The translations under genes and the position numbers were made by a program. Below are positions 53,775-61,727 of a stretch of DNA of 64,000 nt, one piece after another (positions within the stretch are counted from its first letter, which is position 1; each line of letters opens with the position of its first letter). The stretch lies in contig NZ_FOZS01000002.1 of the NCBI RefSeq assembly GCF_900116205.1, positions 1,138,186 through 1,202,185 of the forward strand. The letters run 5' to 3'. The notes under the pieces are model-generated. The model saw only the letters and a list, made by a program, of their open reading frames with translations, did no database searches and was not told the DNA's origin. The stretch is from Halostagnicola kamekurae. Lineage in GTDB: Archaea > Halobacteriota > Halobacteria > Halobacteriales > Natrialbaceae.

Positions 53775-55145
53775 ATGGAACACGTCGACGTCGCGATTGT
53801 CGGTGGCGGTCCCGCGGGGGCGGCCGCCGCCGAACGGGCCGCCTTCCACGGCGCGGAGACCGTCCTGTTCGAACAGGGCGTTCCCCGAGAGGACCGCGCC
53901 GAGGTCGGCCCCGATTCGACCGACGCCGCGGGAATGCTCGATTACTGGATCGACATCATGGACTTCGACTTCGAGGAGATTCCCGACGAGGTAATCCTTC
54001 AGGAACTCGAGGGCACCGACTTCGTCGGGCCGACCTCGTCGATCCAGTTGAACACGACCGGCATGGACGCCTCCTATCCGAACTTCGGGTACACGTTCCA
54101 CCGCGCTCGCATGGACGACTGGCTCCACGAGCGCGCCGCCGACGCCGGCGTGGAACTGCGAGTCGGAACGGGAGTCAAATCGATCGAAACTGATCTCTCC
54201 GGACCGTCTCATACGCTCACGCTCGCGAACGGCGACGAGCTCGAGGCCGAGTACGCGATACTCGCCGACGGACCGCAGCGACGCATCACCCTCGACGCGC
54301 TCGATCAGTTCACGAAACCGGGCTCGAGCATGAGCGAGTACCTCTCGCCGCCCGAAGCGAACCACATCGCCTACCAGGAGTATCGCGAGTTCCCCGAGGA
54401 ACTCTTCGAGGAAGACCGGCTGAAGTTCTGGTGGGGGTACATGCCCGGCGAAACCGCGTATCCGTGGGTGTTCCCCAACGACGGGACGGTCGCCCGCGTC
54501 GGGTTGACCATGCCCATCGGAATGACCCTCGAGGACGTCGACTCGCCGGAGTCGTACAAACTGCTTCGTCCCTCCGACGACGGCATTCCGTCGGGCTCGG
54601 AGTACATTCGTCGGCTGCTCGAACTCGAGTACGGCGACGAGTACGACATCGAGGAAGACTTTCCGCTCGTCGAAGACCGCGGCAAGTCGAAGGGAACCGA
54701 AACCTATCCGATCTCCTCGACGCGTCCGATCGAGTCACCCGTCGGCGCGAATATCGCCGTCGCCGGCGGCGCGATGGGAACGACCTCGGCGTTCCACGAG
54801 GGCGGCTACCACGTCGCCGTCCGCACCGGGAAGATCGCCGGGCGGCTCGCCGCGACGGACTCGCTCGAGAACTACAACGAGGTCTGGAAACGCGCGATCG
54901 GCGACGAGATCCGTCGCAACGTCGCGTTCGCCGACATCGTCGCCGAGTACGAACCGGACGACTGGGACTGGGCGTTCGAAACGGTCGCCAAGATGCAAGG
55001 ATCCGCGGACGATGGCTCAATCGTTTCGAACCGCTACAGCGCCGGTCTCGGCGCGGCCAAAATTCTCGGCGCGTACAAGAAACGCCAGTTCACCTACCGA
55101 AATGGGACGTACGTCCAGTTCGGCGAAGACCAGTACGTCTACTAG
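53775..55145 (+). CDS. Geranylgeranyl reductase family FAD-dependent oxidoreductase
   Basis: Flavoprotein of 456 residues. VAIVGGGPAGAAAAERAA at the start binds FAD, and TFHRARMDDWLHERAADAG, LADGPQRRI and IAVAGGAMGTTSAFHEGGYHVAVRTG follow. Family members saturate isoprenoid chains of ether lipids or quinones. The segment VGPDSTDAAGMLDYW differs from lipid-lipid reductases, so the substrate is uncertain. ATG 53775 starts six residues before the FAD strand. The candidate RNA gene begins 75 bases after its stop. Confidence 0.87.
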   Translation: MEHVDVAIVGGGPAGAAAAERAAFHGAETVLFEQGVPREDRAEVGPDSTDAAGMLDYWIDIMDFDFEEIPDEVILQELEGTDFVGPTSSIQLNTTGMDASYPNFGYTFHRARMDDWLHERAADAGVELRVGTGVKSIETDLSGPSHTLTLANGDELEAEYAILADGPQRRITLDALDQFTKPGSSMSEYLSPPEANHIAYQEYREFPEELFEEDRLKFWWGYMPGETAYPWVFPNDGTVARVGLTMPIGMTLEDVDSPESYKLLRPSDDGIPSGSEYIRRLLELEYGDEYDIEEDFPLVEDRGKSKGTETYPISSTRPIESPVGANIAVAGGAMGTTSAFHEGGYHVAVRTGKIAGRLAATDSLENYNEVWKRAIGDEIRRNVAFADIVAEYEPDDWDWAFETVAKMQGSADDGSIVSNRYSAGLGAAKILGAYKKRQFTYRNGTYVQFGEDQYVY

Positions 55146-55192
55146 TTCTCGAGGCCCAAACTCAGGGCCGGAGGCGGCGTTCGACGAGAGAG

Positions 55193-55198
55193 TTTAAA
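55193..55198 (+). promoter_or_regulatory. TATA box of the candidate structured RNA
   Basis: TTTAAA lies with its centre about 24 bases before 55220, the base at which the candidate RNA's 5' helix begins. This spacing is what archaeal TBP/TFB promoters use. It is downstream of the geranylgeranyl-reductase stop codon, so the promoter does not serve that gene. Confidence 0.55.
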
Positions 55199-55219
55199 CC
55201 CGCGGCTGTGTTAGCTCGA

Positions 55220-55446
55220 GTGCGCGCCTCAAGTCCCCGTTCGAGTTTACCCACACGGGTGCGATGATCACACGGCGAACCCGGGCGCGCGACATCATGG
55301 TGGTACGGTCCACCGGTCTCGCGGTCCAAACCGCGACACGGATGGTGAGGCCGTCTAACTCACCCGCCCGGCACGAGGGTTAGCCAGCCGACGCGGCGCG
55401 CCGCCACGGGATGAGGCTGGACGTTAGTGTTCCGGGCGCACATTTT
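55220..55446 (+). ncRNA. Candidate novel structured non-coding RNA (about 225 nt)
   Basis: No coding frame fits. The 5' end GTGCGC (55220-55225) can pair with GCGCAC (55436-55441), and C55227/C55228 extend it by pairing with G55434/G55435 around one bulge. Inside are consecutive hairpins: CCCGT/ACGGG (55236-55240, 55255-55259), GGTGG/CCACC (55299-55303, 55310-55314), TCGCGGT/ACCGCGA (55319-55325, 55330-55336, loop CCAA), GGTGAG/CTCACC (55344-55349, 55359-55364), and an arm with CGCCCGG/CCGGGCG (55365-55371, 55432-55438), CAC/GTG and CCAGCC/GGCTGG (55384-55389, 55415-55420). TTTT follows at 55443-55446. The SRP helix-8 and RNase P GAAAGTCC signatures and a tRNA T-arm are absent. Function unknown. 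Confidence 0.6.
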
Positions 55447-55652
55447 GATATACATAGCAGTACCTCTGAATACCAGAGAGAATTCACAGCAGCTCTAATT
55501 AATCGTGGAGCCTTGTTGTCCCGCACCGGGTCTCTATCTGTCGTTCTGTGGTTGTGGCCACTGATCACGAGCGTGGTACGATGGGGGACAGGTTGAGATA
55601 CGAGCAGACGGGTTTATCTCGACAGACGGCGTCCTACAAGGCGATCGAACGG

Positions 55653-56216
55653 ATGAAGACCCAGTACTATGCTGCAACGAGCATCGACGGGTATCTCGCC
55701 GATGCGGATAACTCCCTCGACTGGCTTTTGCGATTCGGAGACGTCGAGGGCGTGAACCAAGATTACTCCCGGTTCGTCGATCAAGTCGGTGCCCTCGCCA
55801 TGGGGTCGGCGACGTACGAGTGGCTCCTCGAGCACGAGAACCTACTGGAGCATCCAGAAAACTGGCCATACGAGACCCCAGCGTGGGTGTTCAGCACTCG
55901 AGAACTACCTGCGGTCGAGGGCGCGGACATCCGCTTCGTGCGAGGGGATGTTGCGCCGGTCCACGCGGATATGGCGAAAGCCGCAGATGGTAAGAACGTC
56001 TGGCTCGTCGGCGGTGGCGAGCTCGCGGGACAGTTCTACGATCACGGGCTGCTCGACGAGATTCTGCTCAGCGTCGCTCCCGTCACGCTCGCTTCGGGTG
56101 CGCCGCTATTGCCGCGTCGGATTACCGAACCACCCCTGAAACTAGTCACCGTGGAGAAACGGGAGGACGTTTTCGCAGTTCTAACCTACGAGGTACACGA
56201 GCCCACTGAAAAGTAA
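55653..56216 (+). CDS. Dihydrofolate reductase family (RibD C-terminal domain) protein
   Basis: NADPH-binding protein of 187 residues of the RibD-C/DHFR-like superfamily. AATSIDGYLADADNSLDWLL near the start, ALAMGSATYEWLL, NVWLVGGGELAGQFYDHGLLDEI and VAPVTLASGAPLLP are characteristic. Such stand-alone proteins reduce unknown substrates and are not the true folate enzyme. The frame is open upstream to 55548, but MKTQYYAATSIDGY is the family start. It lies in a slightly AT-richer accessory segment. Confidence 0.87.
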   Translation: MKTQYYAATSIDGYLADADNSLDWLLRFGDVEGVNQDYSRFVDQVGALAMGSATYEWLLEHENLLEHPENWPYETPAWVFSTRELPAVEGADIRFVRGDVAPVHADMAKAADGKNVWLVGGGELAGQFYDHGLLDEILLSVAPVTLASGAPLLPRRITEPPLKLVTVEKREDVFAVLTYEVHEPTEK

Positions 56217-56242
56217 TCGATGGAACCCACTTCTTGTATGCG

Positions 56243-57181
56243 CTATGAAGAATGTGCGAAATCACGGTACCGACTCTCGAGCCACCGGAGTGCACGTGAC
56301 CAATCAGCGAACAGAAGCAAGAACACGATCTGATCGAAGAAAAACGGCCCCATCACGACTGCGATACCGACGTGCATCCCGAGCAGTCCAACGACGAACG
56401 GCGTGATATCCCGTTTCGCGAGCACCCAGAGTAAGAATCCGGCCTCGAGCACTAACACGCCGATCGTCGCGACACGAATCAACGTCGGATACTGAAGCAG
56501 GAGACGGCCGAGTTCGGAACTGACGCCGAAGTACGACTGGGCCCAAAGGAGGTACTGCCCGAGATTTCGCGGTGTAGTCCACTCCCAGGCCGGCCCGGAG
56601 ACGATCTTCGTCACTCCGGAGCCAAAGTACAGAATCGCGACGGCGATCAATCCACACTGCAAGACCGAGTTCGTGTTTTTCGGATCGCCGCTGTCGTATG
56701 TCGACCGTATCAGCGCTCTCAAATCGGAGCGACCTGCCGATTCGGTGGTCCGAATACCATCGCCCGAGAGCAGATCCTGCTCCCGATACAGCGCGAAAAA
56801 CACCATGAGATAAACGATCGTAAAGAGCGCCTGCGACGCCCCGGACGGATCAAGCGTGTATCGGGCGACTCCCAGGTGAGCGACGAGGATCGCAGTCGCA
56901 GGCGTCGCGTAGCGATGGGAAATTCCGACCGCAAAGAGGATCAATCCGAGAACTGCGAGATATTTCTCGTAAACGAGGTACGGTTGAATCCACCGGGGAA
57001 CGAGCAGGAGGTAGTAGTCGTTCGCGTACACCGGCCACCGCTGAATCGGCGCCCACTCGTAGGAGAGCAGTTTCCAGATTCCGAGCGACGCAACGAGAAC
57101 CCTGGCGACTGCGAGGTTCGCTACCGCCCCCTTCGGATCGCCAGCGTGATAATTCACGAACAGGTTAGTGGGTAGTTTCAT
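56243..57181 (-). CDS. HTTM-domain membrane protein
   Basis: Protein of 312 residues with about eight to ten membrane segments. The pattern, including YFGSGVTKIVSGPAWEWTTP, AVGISHRYATP and the late LEAGFLLWVLAKRD and GLLGMHVGIAVVMGPFFFDQ segments, fits HTTM (horizontally transferred transmembrane) proteins related to vitamin-K-dependent carboxylase. The function is unknown in prokaryotes. It overlaps the upstream membrane protein gene by 17 bases, so they are translated from one message. Confidence 0.82.
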   Translation of the reverse strand: MKLPTNLFVNYHAGDPKGAVANLAVARVLVASLGIWKLLSYEWAPIQRWPVYANDYYLLLVPRWIQPYLVYEKYLAVLGLILFAVGISHRYATPATAILVAHLGVARYTLDPSGASQALFTIVYLMVFFALYREQDLLSGDGIRTTESAGRSDLRALIRSTYDSGDPKNTNSVLQCGLIAVAILYFGSGVTKIVSGPAWEWTTPRNLGQYLLWAQSYFGVSSELGRLLLQYPTLIRVATIGVLVLEAGFLLWVLAKRDITPFVVGLLGMHVGIAVVMGPFFFDQIVFLLLFADWSRALRWLESRYRDFAHSS

Positions 57182-57803
57182 TGCGAGTGAACTCTCCGTC
57201 GGTCGTTAGCTGAGCCGCGGGCGTTCGATCGCGTTCTTCGATAGCGAGCCCGGATTCCGTGTACCTAAGTTCGACGTGATAGACCCGTAACTCCACGAAA
57301 TCGTCGTATTCCGCAAGTAGATCTCTGTCCCAACTATACCCCAAAGCGTGGGGCGGAAAGTCCACGTGATGACCGATTCCTCGATCGTTCTCGATATGCT
57401 GACGATAGGTGATTCCGCGCTCGAGTAGATGGCTCGCCGTAGACCTCGCCTTGGGTTCGTCGTACTCGGTCGCGATCCCCCGCCCGAATCGAATGAGCGT
57501 CCCCGACGGCGGAGCTGCGTTTCCATCGTATCGGAGTTCGTTTCCCTCGGCGTCGACCAGATACACGTCGTAGTACGTCGTCGGATTCGAGCTCGTTTCC
57601 GTGTACTTATGCAAATTCGAAAACGGCAACGGCGAGGGTACCGGAACGAGATTGACGGCTAACAGCCCGACGAAAAACAACGCGATAAACGATTTCCGAA
57701 CGGTGGGATCGCTCGAGTGCCACACGGCACCCACCACACAGAGTGCTGCCGCAACGAAACCGATAGCGACGACCAGCGGGAAGGAGGACGCGAGACCGTT
57801 CAT
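57165..57803 (-). CDS. Membrane protein of unknown function, HTTM partner
   Basis: Protein of 212 residues with two N-terminal helices (FPLVVAIGFVAAALCVVGAVW and FIALFFVGLLAVNLVPVP), then an outward-facing or cytoplasmic domain of about 140 residues containing TYYDVYLVDAEGNELRYDG, IRFGRGIATEYDEPKARS and LRVYHVELRYTESGLA. No known domain. The 17-base overlap with the HTTM gene and shared orientation suggest a two-protein membrane system. Confidence 0.75.
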   Translation of the reverse strand: MNGLASSFPLVVAIGFVAAALCVVGAVWHSSDPTVRKSFIALFFVGLLAVNLVPVPSPLPFSNLHKYTETSSNPTTYYDVYLVDAEGNELRYDGNAAPPSGTLIRFGRGIATEYDEPKARSTASHLLERGITYRQHIENDRGIGHHVDFPPHALGYSWDRDLLAEYDDFVELRVYHVELRYTESGLAIEERDRTPAAQLTTDGEFTRNETTH

Positions 57804-57955
57804 TGCGCTGTTCTCTCGAGTCAGTCTCTATGTAAGTGTCGCTATCAGTACTCGAGCGGTAACATCGGGCTGACAGGGCCTGACCGACACGCGGATTTTC
57901 TGAGATAGAAAAAACGGACTCCTTTTCATAGCCGTACCGAAACGAGTGAGTACCA

Positions 57956-58303
57956 GTGAGTGAGGACTGCGATCTGACGGAACTGCTCGCTGTTCTCGAC
58001 GACGAGTACGCACGAGCAATCCTCACAGAAACGAGCGTCGAACCCATGTCAGCCAGCACACTGAGCGACCGGTGTGACGCTTCACTGCCGACGGTTTATC
58101 GTCGTCTCGATCGGCTTTCGGAGTGTCAACTCATCACCGAAGAAACAGCACTCGCACAGGACGGTAACCACTACAGCGTCTACTCGGCTAACCTCGATAG
58201 CCTCGAACTGTCGCTCGAGGACGGCGAATTCGATCTCGATCTCTCCTATCGCGATCAGGACGTCGCGGACAAGTTCACCGAGATGTGGGAGGGGATGCGA
58301 TGA
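57956..58303 (+). CDS. ArsR-like winged-helix transcriptional regulator
   Basis: Protein of 115 residues with a wHTH (LDDEYARAILTETSVEPMSA, LSDRCDASLPTVYRRLDRLS, CQLITEETALAQDGNHYSVY). It begins with GTG at 57956, 25-30 bases after an AT-rich CTTTTCATAG element, so its message may be leaderless. It overlaps the following membrane protein gene by four bases (ATGA). The pair is typical of haloarchaeal wHTH / small-membrane-protein operons. Confidence 0.85.
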   Translation: MSEDCDLTELLAVLDDEYARAILTETSVEPMSASTLSDRCDASLPTVYRRLDRLSECQLITEETALAQDGNHYSVYSANLDSLELSLEDGEFDLDLSYRDQDVADKFTEMWEGMR

Positions 58304-58611
58304 CCCAAAACGTCGTCCGGCTGGACGAAGCACCGCTTTTCGAGGTGCTGACAGTCGCGAGTCTCTTCCTGGTGGCGCTCGTCGGAACGGTTATCGCCTA
58401 TCAGGCCTTCCGCGGATACCGACGAAACGACAGCAGGTCCATGCTGTATCTCTCTGTCGGTCTCCTGTTGCTTACGGTTTGTCCGTTCCTGATCAACGTG
58501 TTCGTCACGACGGTCATCAGTCCGTCGCAGGTCGTCACGGTGTTCCTCGAGAACGTGAGTCGACTGCTCGGCTTATTGTCGATAATGTACTCGCTGTACG
58601 GGAGACATTGA
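58300..58611 (+). CDS. DUF7521-like three-helix membrane protein
   Basis: Protein of 103 residues with three helices (FEVLTVASLFLVALVGTVIAY, MLYLSVGLLLLTVCPFLINVF, VSRLLGLLSIMYSLYG) and a conserved QAFRGYRRNDSRSMLYL loop. Haloarchaeal DUF7521 proteins have this form; their role is unknown. Being translationally coupled to the wHTH regulator, it may sense membrane state for that regulator; this is inference. Confidence 0.78.
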   Translation: MTQNVVRLDEAPLFEVLTVASLFLVALVGTVIAYQAFRGYRRNDSRSMLYLSVGLLLLTVCPFLINVFVTTVISPSQVVTVFLENVSRLLGLLSIMYSLYGRH

Positions 58612-58885
58612 CGCTGGGTACTGGGTTCGAGCGTTCGGATACTAGTTTTCTCAAAAGACGCGATCGACTACCGAGCACAGATCGCCTGGAGGGCCATTCT
58701 GCACAGTGATGAACCCGTTCACCGTCGCAGTAGGTTCAACGGAGTCCGAACGGACTCGATCGGGGTCGACGAAAGCGTCGATGGTGATTGTCAGAGGCAC
58801 CCCCCAATCGAGCCGATGGTCGAGAAACGCGGTCCGACCGAAGGTCGAACGTCGCGTCCTCATCGTCAAATTGCTCCGTCGACTA

Positions 58886-59030
58886 CTAATACCACGACAT
58901 GATTTTCTGGGTGAGAAAACGCTCCGGACAAAGGCCGTCCGGAAGGAGGGGTTCGTACGGCTTTCCGGTCCCGGTTCGCTCTGTGCTCGAGCACAGAACT
59001 ACTCAGCTGCTCGAATCGATAGCAGCACCG
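58886..59030 (+). ncRNA. Candidate hairpin-rich small RNA or leader, upstream of a small membrane protein gene
   Basis: The stretch 58612-59088 has no convincing gene. It contains three good hairpins in a row: TCCGGAC/GTCCGGA (58923-58929, 58937-58943), the 16-base perfect palindrome CTGTGCTCGAGCACAG (58981-58996), and GCTGCT/AGCAGC (59006-59011, 59021-59026). A TAATAC element near 58888-58893 could serve as a TATA box. Whether this is an RNA, a leader for the gene at 59089 or binding sites for a regulator cannot be decided from sequence; strand and ends are guesses. Confidence 0.3.
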
Positions 59031-59088
59031 TGATCGCGGTTAGACAGCGCTTCGATACGACTTTGGGGTCGGTCGCCGAAAGATACCC

Positions 59089-59304
59089 ATGGATCGCTCC
59101 GGGTTCGTCAAGCTGTCCGTCGTCGCGTTCGGACTCGTCGTCTGCAGTTTTTTCATCCGCGGCATGAGCCAGCTGTTCGTCGGTCAGACGACCGCGGAGA
59201 TGCTGCAGGCGCCGCTCGCGATCGTCGGGTTTTCGATTCTCGTCTACCTGTTCGTCCGGGCGACGCTCGACGCGGCCGGAATCTGGTCGGTCGGGGAGAC
59301 GTGA
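59089..59304 (+). CDS. Small two-helix membrane protein
   Basis: Protein of 71 residues with two hydrophobic helices (FVKLSVVAFGLVVCSFFIRGM and LAIVGFSILVYLFVRATLDAA) separated by FVGQTTAEMLQAP. It resembles short haloarchaeal membrane proteins of unknown function. It is 42 bases upstream of hisD on the same strand and may be cotranscribed. Confidence 0.75.
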   Translation: MDRSGFVKLSVVAFGLVVCSFFIRGMSQLFVGQTTAEMLQAPLAIVGFSILVYLFVRATLDAAGIWSVGET

Positions 59305-59346
59305 CGGAAGGAAACCGTTTTTCGCACCGCGAACGATAGCACGGAC

Positions 59347-60630
59347 ATGACCATGCAGGAGCGATACGTCTCCGAACTCGGACCCGACGATCGCGCCGCC
59401 TTTTTCCAGCGCGACGCCGGTATCGAGTCGATCCGATCCGATGTCCGGGAGATCGTCGACCGAGTTCGCGAAGAAGGCGACGTCGCCGTCCGCGAGTTCA
59501 CCGAACGGTTCGACGACGTCTCGGTCGGGAACCTCGAGATCACGGACGAGTGCGAACGGGCCTACGACGCGCTCGAGGAGGACCTGCTCGAGGCGATCGA
59601 AACCGCCGTCGCGAACGTCGAGGAGTTCCACGAGGCACAACTACCCGAAGACTGGCGGGAGTCGTTCGCCCCCGGACGGGAACTTGGGAGACGATTTCGA
59701 CCCATCGACCGCATCGGCGTCTACGTCCCCGGCGGAAACGCGGCCTATCCCTCGAGTGCGATCATGGGTATCGTGCCGGCGGTCGTCGCAGGCGTTGAGC
59801 ACGTGTCGGTCGTCACGCCGCCGGCGGATCAACTTAACCCGGTCACGCTTGCAGCGATCCACGCCGCGGGCGCGGACGCGGTTTACAGCGTCGGCGGCGC
59901 GCAGGCAATCGCCGCGCTCGCGTACGGAACCGAGTCGGTCACGCGCGCTCAGAAAATCGTCGGGCCCGGGAACCGGTGGGTGACCGCGGCGAAAGCCGAG
60001 GTTCGCGGCGACGTCGCGATCGACTTTCTGGCGGGGCCGAGCGAGGTCCTCGTCGTCGCCGACGACACCGCAGACCCCGAACTCGTCGCGTCGGAACTGA
60101 TCGCACAGGCAGAACACGACCCCAACGCCTCGGTCGTCGCGATCACGGACGACGAGGAGGTCGGGTCGGAAATCGTCGCGGCGCTCGAGGCCCAAACGAG
60201 CGAACGCGAGCGCGAGGAAACGATCCGCGCTGCGCTCTCGAACGATGCGAGCGGGGTCCTCGTGGCCCGTTCGATGAGCGAAGCGATCCTCTTTGCGGAA
60301 TCGTACGCTCCCGAACACCTCTCGATTATCGCCGCCGACGACGAGGGGGTTCTCGAGCGAATCGACAGCGCCGGGAGCGTCTTTCTGGGACCGGCCACGC
60401 CGGTCGCGGCCGGCGACTACGCGAGCGGAACGAACCACGTCCTGCCGACCAACGGCGGTGCTCGCGTGACCGGCGGTCTGTCCGTCGAAACGTTCCTTCG
60501 ATCGACGACCGTCCAGCGGCTCTCCGAATCTGGACTCGAAGATCTCGGCGACACCATTACGGCCCTCGCGACCGCGGAAGGGCTCGAGGGACACGCAGAG
60601 AGCGTTCGAAAACGGTTGGATCGGGACTGA
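59347..60630 (+). CDS. hisD: Histidinol dehydrogenase
   Basis: NAD- and zinc-dependent enzyme of 427 residues catalysing the last two oxidations of histidine synthesis. GVYVPGGNAAYPSSAIMG, VYSVGGAQAIAALAYG, KIVGPGNRWVTAAKAEV, DFLAGPSEVLVVAD and the zinc-binding SYAPEHLSI region are all present. A second in-frame ATG at 59353 is possible. Full length. Confidence 0.95.
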   Translation: MTMQERYVSELGPDDRAAFFQRDAGIESIRSDVREIVDRVREEGDVAVREFTERFDDVSVGNLEITDECERAYDALEEDLLEAIETAVANVEEFHEAQLPEDWRESFAPGRELGRRFRPIDRIGVYVPGGNAAYPSSAIMGIVPAVVAGVEHVSVVTPPADQLNPVTLAAIHAAGADAVYSVGGAQAIAALAYGTESVTRAQKIVGPGNRWVTAAKAEVRGDVAIDFLAGPSEVLVVADDTADPELVASELIAQAEHDPNASVVAITDDEEVGSEIVAALEAQTSEREREETIRAALSNDASGVLVARSMSEAILFAESYAPEHLSIIAADDEGVLERIDSAGSVFLGPATPVAAGDYASGTNHVLPTNGGARVTGGLSVETFLRSTTVQRLSESGLEDLGDTITALATAEGLEGHAESVRKRLDRD

Positions 60631-60705
60631 ACGCCGAATCCGCCTCTCATCGAGCGAATAGCAGGTACTAGTTTTACGTCCCTGAGCGGTGGATCGATAC
60701 CCGAG

Positions 60706-60927
60706 ATGCAACCGGATATCGTCGATCCGACCGATCGGCGCGTCCTCGAGCGAAACTACGACTACGCCCAGAAGAACCTCTGGATTCTCTCTATGTGGTA
60801 CGAGTACGACGTCCAGCGAATGATAGAACTCCTCGCAATCAACGACGTTCAACTGTCCGCAAACGACGAAAAACGGTTCGGAGAATATTACGAGTCCGTT
60901 CGAGCGGAGCGAAGCGATCGTGTCTGA
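60706..60927 (+). CDS. Short conserved-looking hypothetical protein
   Basis: Acidic protein of 73 residues, mostly helical (ERNYDYAQKNLWILSMWYEY then DVQRMIELLAINDVQLSAND). The haloarchaeal acidic composition and position between hisD and the IscA gene suggest a real gene. No domain recognised; it might be a small regulator or subunit. Confidence 0.65.
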   Translation: MQPDIVDPTDRRVLERNYDYAQKNLWILSMWYEYDVQRMIELLAINDVQLSANDEKRFGEYYESVRAERSDRV

Positions 60928-60978
60928 ATCCGTTCGAAGGGCGTCAACGTTAACATCGTCGCGCCGGAAAGTAGAGAT

Positions 60979-61347
60979 ATGAGCACCGAAAGCGTGGATG
61001 GTTCGGACACCCGACCGACGATCGAAGTGACCGAGGACGCTGCCGAACAGGCCCACTCGCTGTTAGAAGGGGAGGGTCTCGACGACGGTATCGCTGGACT
61101 GCGCCTTTTCGTACAACAGGGGGGCTGTGCCGGACTCTCGTACGGAATGCGATTCGACGACGAGCCCGAGGACGACGATACGATATACGAGCACCACGGA
61201 CTTCGGGTCTTCGTCGACCCGGCGAGTCTCAAATACATCGAGGGAAGCGTTCTCGACTTCGAAAGCGGTCTGCAGGCGGAAGGGTTCCACGTCGAGAATC
61301 CGAACGTCGTCAGCGAGTGTGGCTGTGGCGAGTCGTTCCGGACGTAA
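60979..61347 (+). CDS. HesB/IscA-family iron-sulfur cluster assembly protein
   Basis: A-type carrier of 122 residues that holds Fe-S clusters or iron during assembly. The three conserved cysteines are in QQGGCAGLSYGM and ECGCGESF, and FDSKS-like FVDPASLKYIEGSVLDF separates them. The first 20 residues are a haloarchaeal acidic extension. It stands 50 bases after the preceding small gene on the same strand. Confidence 0.92.
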   Translation: MSTESVDGSDTRPTIEVTEDAAEQAHSLLEGEGLDDGIAGLRLFVQQGGCAGLSYGMRFDDEPEDDDTIYEHHGLRVFVDPASLKYIEGSVLDFESGLQAEGFHVENPNVVSECGCGESFRT

Positions 61348-61426
61348 TCAGCCCAATTACGCGGGTCTGGGACAATAACGCCATCCAACGATATCGCTGA
61401 CGAACTATCTCACTCCGCGCACTGGA

Positions 61427-61627
61427 CTACTCCTCGAGTTCGAACGCGACCGTGACTTCCGCCTGGTACTCTCGATCGTCTACGTTGGCGATTTCGACAC
61501 CGAGCTCGTCGACCTCGATCCAGTACACGTTCTGAAGCGTGGCTTCCGCTCGATCGATAGCGTCGTCGGCAGCGGCATCGAAACTTTCCGAACTCGTTCC
61601 GATCAATCTGATCTTTTTGAATACCAT
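61427..61627 (-). CDS. Dodecin family flavin-binding protein
   Basis: Protein of 66 residues, the usual length. [40 protein letters not shown] and VTVAFELEE are diagnostic; the tryptophan sandwiches flavin in the twelve-subunit shell. Haloarchaeal dodecins store riboflavin or lumichrome. Convergent with the IscA gene. Confidence 0.93.
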   Translation of the reverse strand: MVFKKIRLIGTSSESFDAAADDAIDRAEATLQNVYWIEVDELGVEIANVDDREYQAEVTVAFELEE

Positions 61628-61727
61628 TGCCCGTGCTACTATGGCACAACATCATATAAACGTACGCCGAACACCCATCGCTACCGGGGAATCAACGCTT
61701 TTGGGGGTTCCGGTATGACACTCTGGT

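Noticed and set aside
55220..55446. SRP RNA or RNase P RNA as identity of the candidate ncRNA
   Set aside because: The SRP helix-8 sequence and the RNase P P4 sequence GAAAGTCC are absent on both strands and the length is shorter than haloarchaeal versions of either.
58651..58869. 72-residue minus-strand frame containing WGVPLTITIDAFVDPDRV
   Set aside because: It looked like part of a protein, but no family came to mind and no promoter is evident; it could be a remnant.
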